Assembly: GCF_964340395.1 (NCBI RefSeq) | Contig: NC_135553.1 | Span: forward strand, 23,205,449 to 23,269,448 | DNA from: Glandiceps talaboti | Lineage: Eukaryota; Hemichordata; Enteropneusta; Spengelidae | DNA: 64,000 bases | Reading direction: 5' to 3' | Part shown: in pieces, positions 26,051 to 39,102 of the stretch | Layout: each line of letters opens with the position of its first letter | Numbering within the stretch: position 1 is the first letter of the stretch | Translations under genes and position numbers: made by a program | The notes under the pieces: generated by a model | What the model was told of the DNA's origin: nothing | What the model saw: the letters and a program-made list of their open reading frames with translations, nothing else | Databases searched by the model: none

Positions 26051-26973
26051 CATACCATATCACCACCACCCGCACCCAACCCCCCACTCCCAATCCCCCA
26101 CCCCAACCCCGAGATGGATAATAGTGAAATAATCCCTTACTTTGTAATTTCATGATTTCAAGGTAAATGAAATATTTACGTATACGACAACTTTACACAA
26201 TTAAAGCTATCAGTTGTCTCTTCTCTCACTGGCTATTTTCGTCTTACAATTTCATGAATGTAGTTCACAGACACGGGTGCAATCACAGTTAATTGTGTGC
26301 TTGTAAGTATCAAAGTAAATTATGCAAATGTAATTGTCATGAACATTTGAATCGTTGAATATACTAGTGGGGGGATTTACTTAGCTTTTTTTTAAAAATA
26401 CTGGCTTCAAAACCTGAGATGTATACTTAAAGAAGAAAAAATATTCCCAGCAACCATAGAAATCTCAAACATCTAGTTGTAAACGGTATTTCTATAAATG
26501 ATAATGAATATTTCGCTTTAATGTCAATAACATGTAAATGAGTCTGCGCAGATCTGATTTGTTTATGTAACAATCAAACTCGGAGTTCAAGTTGGCATAC
26601 TGCCAAATATATCACCGTGCATATTGAAATAACAAAGGTTTCAACGTGATAGTACACAGTGGCGGAAGTTATTACAGGGAGCTGTTGTTACATGTACTAG
26701 TATTATTTATGCGTTTCGTTCGCAACTGACACCAAGTTACAGATACTGGTGTTTTCATATTACCCATAAATACTGACCGTGTCCTAGTATTTTGGCTGCG
26801 GTCGGAATTTACTTACCGGGGAAGGGAGGTGCTGTGAATTTGTAGGAAATGAAGGACTATGTTAACAATTAGATTCTTTAGGTAGGCCATGTGAATTGTC
26901 AAAAAACGTTCGTAATTGCATGTGAATATACGCGTTTCACATGGTCTTCAAACAAAAGCAAACAAACGAACAA

Positions 26974-27030
26974 ACACACACACACACACACACACACATA
27001 CACACATACATACATACATACATACATACA

Positions 27031-27062
<32 letters not shown>

Positions 27063-27108
27063 AACAAACAAACAAACAAACAAACAAACAAACAAACAAA
27101 CAAACAAA
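26974..27108. repeat. (CA)n-(CATA)n-(AAAC)n compound microsatellite
   Basis: Three adjoining arrays that make the overlapping ORFs on both strands meaningless. Confidence 0.9.
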
Positions 27109-27554
27109 AATCAAAAGTTAGGAGTTCGAGAGTTTGGTACTTAAACAGGGCGGGAGGATTTGTGTGCAGGTGGGAGGAGGGGTAGGAAATATTGTATTCC
27201 TGATACTTTCTCCACGGGGTCCCCCTGTTGTATATTCTGACCACCGCCTTATTTCACACTTCTCCATTATGGCGACATCGCGACACCCCACGTACAGAAA
27301 TCCCACCATATAGTAGGAAGTGAGTGAGTGAAATCAAAATTTCAGTATCCCCAAGAACTGGATTAATTGAATGATTGTTTGTTTACTAGATAATATCGGT
27401 AAACAAACAAGAAATCAATAGCCATAAATATGTCAAGGTGTCCCCGAAGATAAATGTTAAATTGAAAGTTGATTTTATTAACTGTTCATTTTATTGGAAA
27501 CATCGATAACGGTTTTGTATTCATGTAAAGAGAATGATTTAGAGGATAATTTAG

Positions 27555-27880
27555 GAGGTTTTTGTGGTGGTGGTCACTGGTGGTGGTGACGGTAACGATC
27601 ACGATGCACGGTCGTGGTGGTGGTGGTGGTGGTGACGGTAACGATGATGATGACAGTGGTAGTGGTGGTGGTGGTGGTGACGGTAACGATGACGGTGGTG
27701 GTGGTGACGGTAACGATGACGGTGGTGGTGGTCACTGGTGGTGGTGACGGTAACGATGACGGTGGTGGTGGTCACTGGTGGTGGTGACGGTAACGATGAC
27801 AATGACGGTGGGGGTGGTGGGGGGGTGGTGGCGGCGGCGATGATGATGATGAAATGGTGGTGGTGATGATGATGATGATG
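27555..27880. repeat. GGT-rich minisatellite
   Basis: Repeats of GGTGACGGTAACGATGAC spaced by GGTGGTGGT runs and TCACTGG, ending in GAT repeats. Confidence 0.85.
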
Positions 27881-28187
27881 TCAGTTTTAATACACCCGTC
27901 TGTAATTGGATGTTTTAGATAGAACTCAAACCTGTACCAAATATAATAAGTCCCATAGTATGAAGCCACTACATACCGTTTACGAAAATTGATTTTGGGC
28001 AGCAGGTGTAACCATATTATAACAGTACATATATTATGTCCAAGGCAAAGCTATTCCGTATCTGTTATAATTCTTTAACAGCGACATATTACTACAAATT
28101 TTGCATATTTTGACCTCAAATGATAAACTTCCTAGATTGGAAAATGTCTTGTTGATGTATTAGTCCTCCAGCAGTTGGCTAAAGGAT

Positions 28188-28388
28188 GGTCTCGTTGCCA
28201 GACTCGTGACTATCATCCCTACAGCTTTGTAAGGCGCACAAAGTGCGTCCTGAGCGGTGAAGCCGCGAGAAGTGAGAGACTTTAGTGGGTGGACAAGTCT
28301 GGACAAGTACCTCTCTTCTTGCGGCTAAGCCGCTCGGCATAAATAAAAATATTAAGGACGATAGTCACGAGTCTGGCAGCGAGACTAC
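28188..28388. mobile_element. 201-bp MULE-like MITE with 9-bp target duplication
   Basis: Flanked by CTAAAGGAT at 28179-28187 and 28389-28397. TIRs begin GGTCTCGTTGCCAGACTCGT and end in the near complement. An inner inverted repeat (GCCGCGAGAA / TTCTTGCGGC-type) adds to the fold. A 9-bp duplication is typical of Mutator-like elements. Confidence 0.65.
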
Positions 28389-28397
28389 CTAAAGGAT

Positions 28398-28476
28398 TGC
28401 ATTGTATTCACTTTATTCTGTATGTCATTGTTATTTTTGTACGCTTTACCATGGCATGTTGTTATGCAATAAAGAT

Positions 28477-28547
<71 letters not shown>
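28398..28547 (+). repeat. Retroposon 3' tail: AATAAA followed by (GATT)n
   Basis: ATGCAATAAAGATC runs straight into a 70-bp GATT array (28478-28547). This arrangement is typical of the 3' ends of CR1/L2-type LINEs and their SINEs in many animals. The MULE-like MITE has inserted just upstream. No LINE coding sequence is recognised. Confidence 0.45.
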
Positions 28548-29381
28548 GTTTTGGATTGTGATGGAAGAAAAAATCCTTTTCTACAATGGCATATAGCCTT
28601 GTCTGAAATGTGGTACATGTAAATATTTGTTTCTTGTCCCTGTATCTTACATGAATTCTTTAATATTACTTATTAGTTTAAACATAACTATACATATACA
28701 TGTATTACCTAGCTACCACACTACTTACAGAACATGTCATGTAAATGCTTGGCTGTTTCACAATCAATGCTTCACTTATATTGCACTTTGGGGCAAAAGT
28801 GAACTTGAAGGTTTCGTAATGGTTAATGCACTTTCTATTTTGGACACTAAATGTTATTGACACTACAAATCACCCGGGCCACATCTCATCAGATTCCAGT
28901 TTCTATTATACACTAGGTATGACCACCTAATGTTCTCTAACACACCGGTGACTTTACTATACATGCAATATTAATGCCCCAATACCAATGTTACGGGCCC
29001 ATTTTTATGTGACATGGGAAACTCATTTAAAACTTACATTTGCTTTAGCTTTTCGAAGCTTGGAAATATTACCTCAAAGGCTATGAATAACCTAAACATT
29101 GCCAAGGACTCCCTTACCCCCAGAGGTCACTCATGCATTCAACCAACAATCAGATGCACCAACAATCTTTTTATTGTCATAATGGTATTAAACTTTTGTT
29201 AAATATTTTCACCCTATTCCAATTTGAGATGATATTGTCTTTTAAAGATGTGAAATGTTTGCCAAGATAGTCTAAATTGCCTTAAACTCCAAATCTCCCC
29301 TACCAATGATACTACCATTAGATGTGCCGACCTTTACTACATGTGTAACAAATAGTGGGGTGTAACCTCTAATGTTAAGGT

Positions 29382-29383
<2 letters not shown>

Positions 29384-29472
<89 letters not shown>
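29384..29472. repeat. (CT)n microsatellite
   Basis: 89 bp of CT dinucleotides. Confidence 0.9.
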
Positions 29473-29474
<2 letters not shown>

Positions 29475-30058
29475 CTCCGTACACGGGATCGACTTGGACT
29501 TTTAGGGAATTAGCTCAAACTACAAACAATGTTCATGGTTAACCTGGATCATTTAGAAGTGGCCACGGGGCAGATGGAAGCTCCTAGTCTAGGCCTAGCT
29601 GTTGCCTCCAGCTCTCACTTCCAAAGAATGAATCCGAACTTTATTATTCCATTAAATTCTTATAAACATAAAATATACAATACTCAAATGATTGGGTGAT
29701 AAAATAATCAGCACCATAAATGACTAAAACGGAAGTGTTGCCGTCGCCTTAAGTCAATGCAAATGATATTGACAAATATGAAAACTAGCTAAACAATGTG
29801 ATCACGTCATTGTTCTTCCAACTGTCTGTAATTAGTCATTATGTGACATCAACTCATCATCCTTTAATAACTTAATGTTGTCATCTCAGAAGAATACTAT
29901 TCGCGAAATGCAAACATTTGTTCTAAGTATTAATTCATGACAGCTGAGAGTTCACGGTGACCTCGCAAAACATCAAAACTTTGCGAATATTAAAAAGTTG
30001 TATTCTCTCATCCGTAACACTTGTATATGATGATGTCATTTAAGCTTTTAAGAACATA

Positions 30059-30530
30059 TTTCAACCCTATGTAAGTTATAAAGAATAGTTTCTGATACTT
30101 GATGGTGCTGTCTTGTAAGGCATGGATTAAGTTATTGCTTGAAAGGGTCTGAATAGCCTAAATATTGGCTTTAAGAGTAAAACTCCTCCAGGGCTTCTAG
30201 AGGGAGACCCCCTCGGACCCCTACATGATGTAGACATATCCCAGTCTCAAGCTCTTCCCCTCTTACTGTCAAGATGCTATCAAAGTATATTTCAAAAACA
30301 TTTCAACTCTATGTAGTTGCTTTTTACATGTTGGTGCTGTCTTGTAAAGCTTGGAAATTATTGTCTGAAAGGGTCCGAATAGTCTCAAAATTGACTTTTC
30401 AGAGTAAAAAACCTCTAGGGCTTCTAGGAGGAGACCCCCTAGGACCCCATAAGAGATGTACATATTCCTTTCTCAAGCTTCCCCCCTACCTAAAATTCAC
30501 TGTCAAGATGCTATTAAACTACTCCTTTTG
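30059..30530. repeat. Two tandem ~235-bp copies
   Basis: Both copies contain GGTGCTGTCTTGTAA, GAAAGGGTC(T/C)GAATAG, GGGCTTCTAG with AGACCCCCT, and CACTGTCAAGATGCTAT or near variants. Copies start near 30059 and 30299. Function unknown. Confidence 0.55.
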
Positions 30531-30660
30531 GAATATATTTACCCTGTGTAGTTAATCGTTATAATTACGATAGTGCTAACCCGGGATCTTATATAGTAGA
30601 TGCAATACAGTGAAGCAGTCACAAAATACATGTCATGTGAATATTATATATCATATTATA

Positions 30661-30760
30661 TGGGGGGGGGGGGGGTCATCATGTTTTAGAATTAAGTGAT
30701 GGGGGGGGGGGTCAGCCTGTTTTTGGTTTTACAGATGGGGGGGGGGGGTCGGCCCGGTTT
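30661..30760. repeat. G-tract repeat cluster
   Basis: Three G10-G14 tracts (30662, 30702, 30737), each followed by GTC plus A/T-rich sequence. The pattern GGGGGGTCA...TTTTA recurs at 39,650-40,470 and 43,950-44,030. Confidence 0.5.
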
Positions 30761-30924
30761 AAGAATCCACTCCCACCCCCCTTCGGCTGGAGAAACTGAC
30801 CGGTCCCAAATCAGACTGGGTCACGCAACTGCGAATAGAGCGCAGCCAGCGGTAGGGATGGGAAAGGGACCCAGACGCAGTGAAATTTGAATACACAAAT
30901 CAGACACGTGACTATAGACTCTCA

Positions 30925-30993
30925 ACAGTCGTCTTGATTTTTTTTGTAATGTATCTTTAATACTACTTTTGTTGATGAAATGGAATTAAACAT

Positions 30994-30998
<5 letters not shown>
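30925..30998 (+). mobile_element. Half copy of the 11.16-kb MITE, ending in a GT array
   Basis: CAGTCGTCTTGATT and the next ~60 bp match the reverse complement of the 11,161-11,270 element up to CATGGTGTG, where a GT array (30995-31047) takes over. Confidence 0.6.

Positions 30999-31047
<49 letters not shown>
30995..31047. repeat. (GT)n microsatellite
   Basis: Arises inside a MITE half copy at CATGGTGTG. Confidence 0.85.
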
Positions 31048-31399
31048 GGATTATATATTATATGTGCTCAACTCAGTGAGTAGCACACGACAGGTATAAA
31101 ATGTGCACTGTAAATTCTGATTATATTATAGCCCATATTATAGGTTATGTTTGTGCACACAATTAGCAATAGCATTTTAGAATGATTTACAGGAATTAAT
31201 ATGACAAAATATCAGACTAACTTAACTACTATAGCAAGTTTTCGTCCCCTTGTCAAATGAACGTTATTTGTTGGAAATAACATTTCACCTGTCATCCAAA
31301 AATATTTAGTCAACGAATCGGAAGACTAAATTGTCCGAGAACAAGAACACTTCTAATGGTATTTTCGTAAATATTATCGTGATATTACATGGTATTTTA

Positions 31400-31459
31400 G
31401 TTGTCTGTCTGTCTATCCGTTTTTCACCACGTCCGTCCGTCCGTCCGTCTGTCTAGATA

Positions 31460-31506
<47 letters not shown>

Positions 31507-31819
31507 GCCTGCCTGCCTGCCTGCCTGCCTGTCTGTCTGTCTGTGCGTGTGTATGTATGTATGTATGTATGTATGTATGTATGTATGTATGTATGTATGT
31601 ATGTATGTATGTGTGTGTGTGTATGTATGTGTGTGTGTATGTATGTATGTATGTATGTATGTATGTATGTATGTATGTATGTATGTATGTATGTATGTAT
31701 GCATGTGTGTGTGTGTATGTATGTGTGTATGTATGTATGTATGTATGTATGTATGTATGTATGTATGTATGTATGTATGCATGTGTGTGTGTGTGTATGT
31801 ATGTGTATGTATGTATGTA

Positions 31820-31854
<35 letters not shown>

Positions 31855-31890
31855 ATGTGTGTGTGTGTGTGTATGTATGTGTGTATGTGC
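31400..31890. repeat. Long compound tetranucleotide array
   Basis: (CGTC)n, (TGTC)n, (TGCC)n, then 340 bp of (GTAT)n with GTGT interruptions. The 120-166-residue ORFs here are artefacts. Confidence 0.9.
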
Positions 31891-33048
31891 AAGAAGTGTA
31901 ATTGATGTTCACATTGAAGTGAATCAGTACATATAAATGTGTTATATTTTGTTTTGTTATGTTATGTTATATCTCATTATTAATATAAAATACGTTAAAA
32001 TATTGAAACATTCTACATTATAAACCTTATTGAACGTAGCCAATCTTGGTCTGGCTTCACAATTATAGATTGCTGAGACTGGGTCCCGATCCAATCATCT
32101 CGTCGCTAGAGGGCTGGTGTCGGGATGTAAACCTGACGGTTTGTCCTAGAGCTTAGGCCTAAGGCCAGAAAAAAATATTTAAAAAACTGTTCAACGGGCA
32201 ACCTAGCCCATCACATTGGATAGTTAGGTCGATTTTTTGTTACATTGTTGGACAAGGATGTAAAACAAGCCATATGTAATGATGGCAAAACATTTCAAGT
32301 TGAATTTACATCATATAGTTACTCAGCCATTTTGATTTTATCTTTTGCAATTTGTCTGTAATCTTTGTATAGCAATTGATTTCCATCAGCTCTAGTTAGG
32401 AAATGTCCATAATTTACGGTTAAACAAATTTTGTAGCTTCTCTCTCCTCTCCTCTCAACAAATGTTAAAACCAGTCAAATGAAACTCCGGAATTATTTTA
32501 GCCACCCTTCTGTCACCCACACTACACAATTCTGGACTATGGTATTAAAATACCAGAATTGAGAGACACATACTACTGTATGCAGTACATATTATCTGTC
32601 TATTTTGTTGTGGCAAAGCGGAAAGATATTTTGCGGTTGTGCACTTGGTAAATGACCTCTCCTGAAATTCAATTTCAAGGTTCCAAAAATAAAGAGCAAA
32701 GCATTTCAAGGGATTTTGATGTTGATGATCCAATGACTAATTCCTTTTGTGTACGTTGGATATCCAAGAGCTTAGTTTAATCTAATCTCGATTCACTTTT
32801 GTATGCATAATCAGAACAAAGTAAAACATGTATAAGATGTTAATTTGGAATTGTCTCAAATGTATACGGTCACTTATTATTCAGAAAATATAAATAAATC
32901 CCCTTAAATAATTTTGAAACAAAGTGTTCATAGTAGTCCACTGACATGTGAAGCCCGCATGAGGATATATTGTCCATCAGGGAAAAAAGATGAAATGCCA
33001 AAAATATGGGTAGGTCGGGCCCGTTGAACAGCTTTTTCCTTTTTCTGG

Positions 33049-33432
33049 CCTAAAGACTAAAATTGTTTGGTTCCGGTTACCCTACCCCACCTATTTTTTC
33101 ACTGACTCTAAACTTCTTTTACATATTCGAGAATGAAATAATAAAATCGCAAAAATATCAATTGTGAAGTCTCGTCAGAAACGGTGGATGCGGAAACTGA
33201 CATCAACTTAAAAAGACAATATAAAACTGTTCTTCCAATCTGCAATGGCTGAACATCACATGGAAAGAAATCAATAACACAGAGACCATTTGGAAAACAA
33301 CAGAAAACGTAACTACCTGAACTAGACATTCACACATAAAAAATGCATATATTAAAATAAAATAAAAAATCTACCTACCCCACCTATTCTAAAATTGAGC
33401 GTAATCGGAACCATGCAATTTATTAGGCCTTA
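33049..33432. mobile_element. ~384-bp non-autonomous element with imperfect TIRs
   Basis: Left GGCCTAAAGACTAAAATTG then TGGTTCCGGTTAC; right GTAATCGGAACCA then CAATTTATTAGGCC, inverted. CTACCCCACCTATT also appears directly at both ends. A further inverted pair (GTTCAACGGGC at about 32,190 and GCCCGTTGAAC at about 33,020) lies outside it. Confidence 0.5.
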
Positions 33433-33515
33433 CCTTACGTATACACTTATGTGCAGACAATTACTAAGATTACCACAAGGCACCAAAGACTGCAAATGTG
33501 TAACGACAACAAATC

Positions 33516-33855
33516 TAGACTCTCTCACAGTCCTCGGAACTTCGCATAAATAGCTAAAACTTGGGTTGTTTTGTATGTACCGGTATCTACTGCATAATTG
33601 TACTTGTATACTCGTATCTCAGTATCCCTGTACTGTGCGCCCTCACCGATTACATAGGGCTAACCTTTTGTTTATGTGTAAGGCGAAGCTTTGCCTAACA
33701 CATCAACAAAAGGTTAGCCCTATGTGATCTATGAGGGCGCACAGTACAGGGATACGGGGATACTAGTATACGAGTACAATTATGCAGTAGATACATACAA
33801 AACAACCCAAGTTTTAGCTATTTATGCGAAGCTTCCAGGACTGTGAGAGAGTCTA
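33516..33855. mobile_element. 340-bp foldback element with 9-bp target duplication
   Basis: Two arms of about 170 bp are inverted copies around a centre at AAGCTT (about 33,690). Termini are TAGACTCTCTCACAGTCCT and its complement. CAACAAATC is duplicated at 33507-33515 and 33856-33864. The 9-bp duplication fits a Mutator-like (MULE) origin. Confidence 0.75.
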
Positions 33856-34024
33856 CAACAAATCATGCATGGTGTAAATTCGCGAACAATCGCTCCATGT
33901 AGTGGAACCTGGCTGCTACAGGCTAAAGGTCAAATAGTTTCGGAATGAGTAATGGAGATAAGTGAAGTAGATTGCCTAAACGCCTCTAGACGATAGATGT
34001 GTGCTAATCGACAAGGACACTGTT

Positions 34025-34898
34025 ATGGGAAGCCGTTCAGGCCAAAAGTATTTTTTTATTTTTGCTATAGTATTTTATATTTTTCGTACTTACAAACTAA
34101 TTTTAACAGTTTATGTACTTTTATTCCATGTTCACATTATTTTAATTGAAATAAGTTTGCATTTATTTGAGAATATTGTTTTATTTTTCGTCAAACCAGA
34201 ATTATTTTAAGGATTATATATAATTGAAAGTCAAAATATATTTTTTGTTAAAGTTTTTTATTTTATTTTTTAATTTAAAAAAAAAAAATTTCAACTTTTT
34301 TTTTTTTTCTTCCCAACTTTTTTTTTTTGGCCGAGTCTGATGACCAGCGCCTGTCACGAGTACGTCGTGCTCGTGACATCCATTAGGACGTGTTTCGGCG
34401 TCAAATACACCTTCTCATTACCTTCGAAATTGGTCGCTCAAACATTATATTAGATCTCAAAACTGTTAATTTACGTGTGATAGTATCTGTTTTTTCCAAC
34501 AACCGCGACTTCAGCATACATACATGTGTACACCGTCACGTTAAGGTTATGACCGCATGTATGATGTATTACATGATGTAGTACGTAGGACACGATCCAT
34601 GTGCAAAGGGTAATGGTAGTTAATCTAAAACTTACAACTAAAGTTTGTTGCATCAATAACAATTACATTCATATTGTGAAACTGACCAGAATTGAAATAA
34701 GATGGTACACTATAATGTGAGCGTGAGCAAAACAGCTTTAGGAACAAAAATGCGAGGAAAACGAACGCGTATTTCCAATGGGTCAGTCAGGTACTACTTC
34801 TTGTACGAGTGCACATGTTGACGTCGACCTGCTGTATTACATATCAACCTAAACCAGCTTTTATCGCCTTGTTATCATCATCATCATCATCATCATCA

Positions 34899-34992
<94 letters not shown>

Positions 34993-36634
34993 AAAGATTC
35001 AGTTTACTTCATCGTACATTGTAGTATACATTCTCTTGGTGTTCTGAGTACACATGCATATATCATGAAAAGTTGAGAACAACACGTCTACATATGTAAT
35101 ACAGTAGGTCGACGTCAACATATGCGCTCGTACTAGAAGTACCTGACTGACCGTTTGGAAATACCTTTACCCGTTGCACATGGATCGTACGCGGCTGAAG
35201 TCGCGGTTGTTGGAAAAAATAGATACTATCACACGTAAATTAACAGTTTTGAGATCTGATATAATGTTTGAGCGATCAATTTCGAAGGTAATAAGAACGT
35301 GTATTTGACGCCAAAAGACGAGTGTGAAGCTATCATCATATTCATATTCATCTTCACTTTCAAAAGTTGACCTCCACGCTCAATGTGAATATATGACGAT
35401 AGCTTCACACGTTCATCATCAGTAAGATTCGAAGTCTTCCGAATGGGTACGAACACGCGTTCGGCAAATCACATATCCTTAATTGACATGTTGAAATCAT
35501 GTGATTGTAATTACTTTCCCCTGATTTGCGTGGATTTTCATGCTCTATTTTTATTTTTGCCAGAGTATCAAAGTATTGTTGTCAGATAAAAAACTAATTT
35601 GGATGTTTAGTATGCCTTTCCCATATCTTTGAAAATTAAATATCAGTATATCATATGGGTGTACAAAACACCTATATTAGTAATGTAATAAAATACGGCC
35701 TGGATGGGTGTGTTTTGAATCTGTGACATCAAGTGACAAGGTGATATCACTTGGCCACTTAGTGTCATGGATTGTTTTGATTTCCCGCAGTGCCACTATC
35801 TTTGAAACCCTACTTAACACTTACACTGGTGAAATTTACACAAATTGTCATAATAGTGTTGTCAAGACCACAATTATCACAATGTATATAGTTCCCTTGA
35901 TAGGGGAGGGGCAACACAATTGATTGTAAACAAAATATGGTCCATGACAACAATAGTTCATGGTGCAAATTGGATACTCTGGCAAAAATAAAAAGAGAGC
36001 ATGCAAATCCACGCAAGTCAAATGAAAATTAATTACAATCACATGATTTCAACCTGTCAATGAAGGATATGTGATTTGCAGAATGCATGTTCGTACCCAT
36101 TTGGGAGACTTCGAATCTGATGATGAACGTGTGAAGCTATCATCATATTCACATTGAGCGTAGAGGTCAACTTTTGAACGTGAAGATGAATATGAATATG
36201 ATGGTAGCTTCACATTCGTCGCCGGAACACGTCGTAATGGATGTCAAAGGTCACGCCTCGTACTCGTGACAGGCGCCGGGTACGAGCACGACGTGCTCTG
36301 CATCGGCGCCTGTCAGCAGACTCGGCCAAAAAAAAAAAGTTGGGAAGAAAAAAAAAAAAAAAGTTGTAATTTTTTTTTTCAAATTTAAAAAATAAAAAAA
36401 AAATCTTTTAACAAAAAATATATTTTGACTTTCAATTATATATAATCCTTAAAATAATTCTGGTTTGACGAAAAATAGAACAATATTCTCAAATAAATGC
36501 AAACTTATTTCAAATAAAATAATGTGAACATGGAATAAAAGTACATAAACGGTTAAAATTAGTTTGTAAGTACGAAAAATATAAAACACTACAGCTAAAA
36601 TAAAAAAATATTTTTGGCCTGAACGGCTTCCCAT
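34025..36634. mobile_element. 2.6-kb nested palindromic DNA element with long TIRs and 8-bp target duplication
   Basis: Flanked by ACACTGTT at 34017-34024 and 36635-36642. TIRs of roughly 350-390 bp start ATGGGAAGCCGTTCAGGCC. Inside are two large palindromes: 34,385-35,317 (loop made of trinucleotide arrays at 34,873-34,991) and 35,319-36,215. No transposase frame is seen, so it is non-autonomous. Superfamily (hAT or MULE) is not settled by TSD alone. Confidence 0.7.
34873..34991. repeat. Trinucleotide arrays ATC-GTC-GCC-GTT
   Basis: Four successive trinucleotide arrays forming the loop between the arms of a ~930-bp palindrome. Confidence 0.85.
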
Positions 36635-36642
36635 ACACTGTT

Positions 36643-39102
36643 ACGTTACTCTACCAACTGTAACTATTATGACGGAGTATATATTTTCACTTTTTCTTGA
36701 ACTCAAAACTTTAAATAAATCTTGTTCTGATTAAATCATGTTCTGACTATTACGGGAAATATAACGATCTGAGATTCTAACAAAAATGTCAAATATGAGA
36801 ATAGACGCAATAACTGTTATCTGTGTTTACAGTTACACAAGACAGTTTACATCCATTTGTTTACGTATCTGAGAATAACTCAATCTTATAATATGAAAAC
36901 ATGTCCTGGTATATCACTAGTGATAACATATATCTCCAGACAGAATGTACCTGACTTGTAACACTAGACTGGCAGAATAATAACATTACAAATAGTAACA
37001 TGACACAAACAGCTGTCAGTATTGTGATAAAATCGTGGCAATTTTAAATATGAGATTATATAATTTCCAATGAATGAGTGCTTAGTAACGTTTCATTTTT
37101 TGTATTTATTTAAATCAGAATTACAAGTTAGCAGCTGATCTTCGGGTTTGGATAAATCGGGAATTACACATAACTCACACGGAGATCAATATTTCGGTTT
37201 GCCAGAATCACATTAACCAAGAGACCATAGTGTTCAATAGCGTGACCCTATTGTTTAATGTTTATCTTTGCTTTTTCATGACAACTACATGAGTCGCTCG
37301 GTCGATTTTTAAAAAGTTGTAAAAAAAATCAAAAAAAAAATCATCTTCTTAATGTTTCTCTGCCTCTCCTTTTCCTCCTCTCTATCTTCTTTTTATTGGA
37401 TTCCTGGTAACAAGCCCTTTCCCAGCTTCTCTACACAATTGGCATGCTATGTTCTCAGCCCCCACCCCATACTTGAATAACTTCCGTCATGAAAGAAATG
37501 TTCTGTTCATGAACGAGTGTCGTCATCACCGCCATGACTGTAGATGAAAGCGACAGTCCAGACACTTGCTTATTCTTTGCTCTTCCGCAAAATATTAAGG
37601 GCTGGCGAAAATAAAAGTTTGTTTTGTTTTGTTTTTATGTCGGAGCTGAAAGTTGGGTCGGTCAGGTAGTGAGAAACGGGTCACCATTACAGTTAGTGCA
37701 AGAGTCTATACTAGAGTCAGCACAAGACTAGACTCTTGAGCAGAATTTCATGCACAACTCTCCTCCTCTCCGGTCCTGGTCTATTCTTTTTCTTTTATAT
37801 ATAAACCATTTCACAAGGCTTCAGTATGTAACACTGCTCGACCATCAGCCAAGATAAACCAAACAGTCTTTAGCTATTTAACCCAAAACTTCGAATTACG
37901 ACATTATATTAATCGTAACACTTCAACCGCCTTCCCAAAACGTGCGTCCCCGACTATGCCGTTTTTAGAAGAACCATAACTTTTGGCAAAGCGTTGTTTT
38001 TTGCTAACAAATTTATTTCCAACAGTTTATACCTATACTACCCAAAGCATAATATATATTGAATGAAAAAATGGAAGTATTGCAAAAAAAAAGTGGATAT
38101 AGTCAAAATTAATGAGAATGAGACGTCAACAGAAAGAAAACATGTTGTTTGACATCCCATAATTTTTCCCAAGGGTACTGCCATATGCCGTACTTGAAGT
38201 CTGCCTCTTGTATACAAGTCATAGAGATATTCAAATATTTAACTGATCCTTGCCCTTTCAAGTCAGCTGCCCTCTAGCATATATTTCATTAATAACAGTG
38301 AGGGGGTCAATCGTGTGTCACGCACAGTGCTATTAAGGAAGAAATGCAGGTTCGTTGGCCCACTTTTCCTTCATAATATTTCACAATAAAGACAAGATAA
38401 ATACACTGTGTTTCATGTATTATGTTGAGTCTATATTTGAAGTTGTGGTTTCTGTAGTGATTTTTTTACATTTTCAAGCATATTACTGATTTTTACCCAG
38501 AAGCTGCGTTTTTTTTGTCGATTTTCACCTAAAATTATTTAACTTTAACAAACAGTCAAATAGAGTCATTTTTTCAACTGTAAATGAAACTTGAGTACAT
38601 AAACTAAAAAACTTCGCTGGGTTTGCTTAGTTTTTCTCTCAATGTCTTGTAATAATCATCGAAAGTTGTATTTTTGTATTTTTTGCATTAATTAACGTTG
38701 TTCACACTTGTCGACGCGGTATCTCTCCGTTCCCTCAAAATTTTCACTATCCGGAGGAACCTTTTTTTCGGTATAGTGTCTACGAGTATCGTCTACAAAT
38801 TTGAGACACCTGGGACGGTCCGACGCCAAGCTTTGAACTTCAAAACATGTACTAAATAAAGAGCTGGGAAAATGGCAAATTTGCATAATTAGACCATTTC
38901 TGCTCTACAAAACCTCTCAAATTCGACAGACACTTCAACAGCTGTTTCCTGAAAACTTACGCCATTACGTAATTCAACTTAGTATTATTACATTAATATC
39001 GCCCAATTCAGAGATTGTTTTACTGGGAGCAAAGAATATTGTCTGTGTACTTGTCTGGTGCTTCTAGATAAACATAATGATTTAGAAAAACCTATTTTGT
39101 TT
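36643..39102. other. Intergenic stretch, no gene recognised
   Basis: A/T-rich sequence without clear repeats. A 64-codon minus-strand ORF at 38,692-38,886 has fair composition but no recognised motif. Confidence 0.45.

Noticed and set aside
27562-27802. Gly/Asp/Asn-rich ORF
   Set aside because: Product of the GGT minisatellite; no flanking coding signal.
31401-31936. ORFs of 107-166 codons on both strands
   Set aside because: They are translations of a tetranucleotide array (Cys-Val-Met-Tyr or His-Thr-Tyr-Ile repeats), not genes.
38692-38886. 64-codon minus-strand ORF
   Set aside because: No recognised motif, and no acceptor/donor pair I could tie to another exon.
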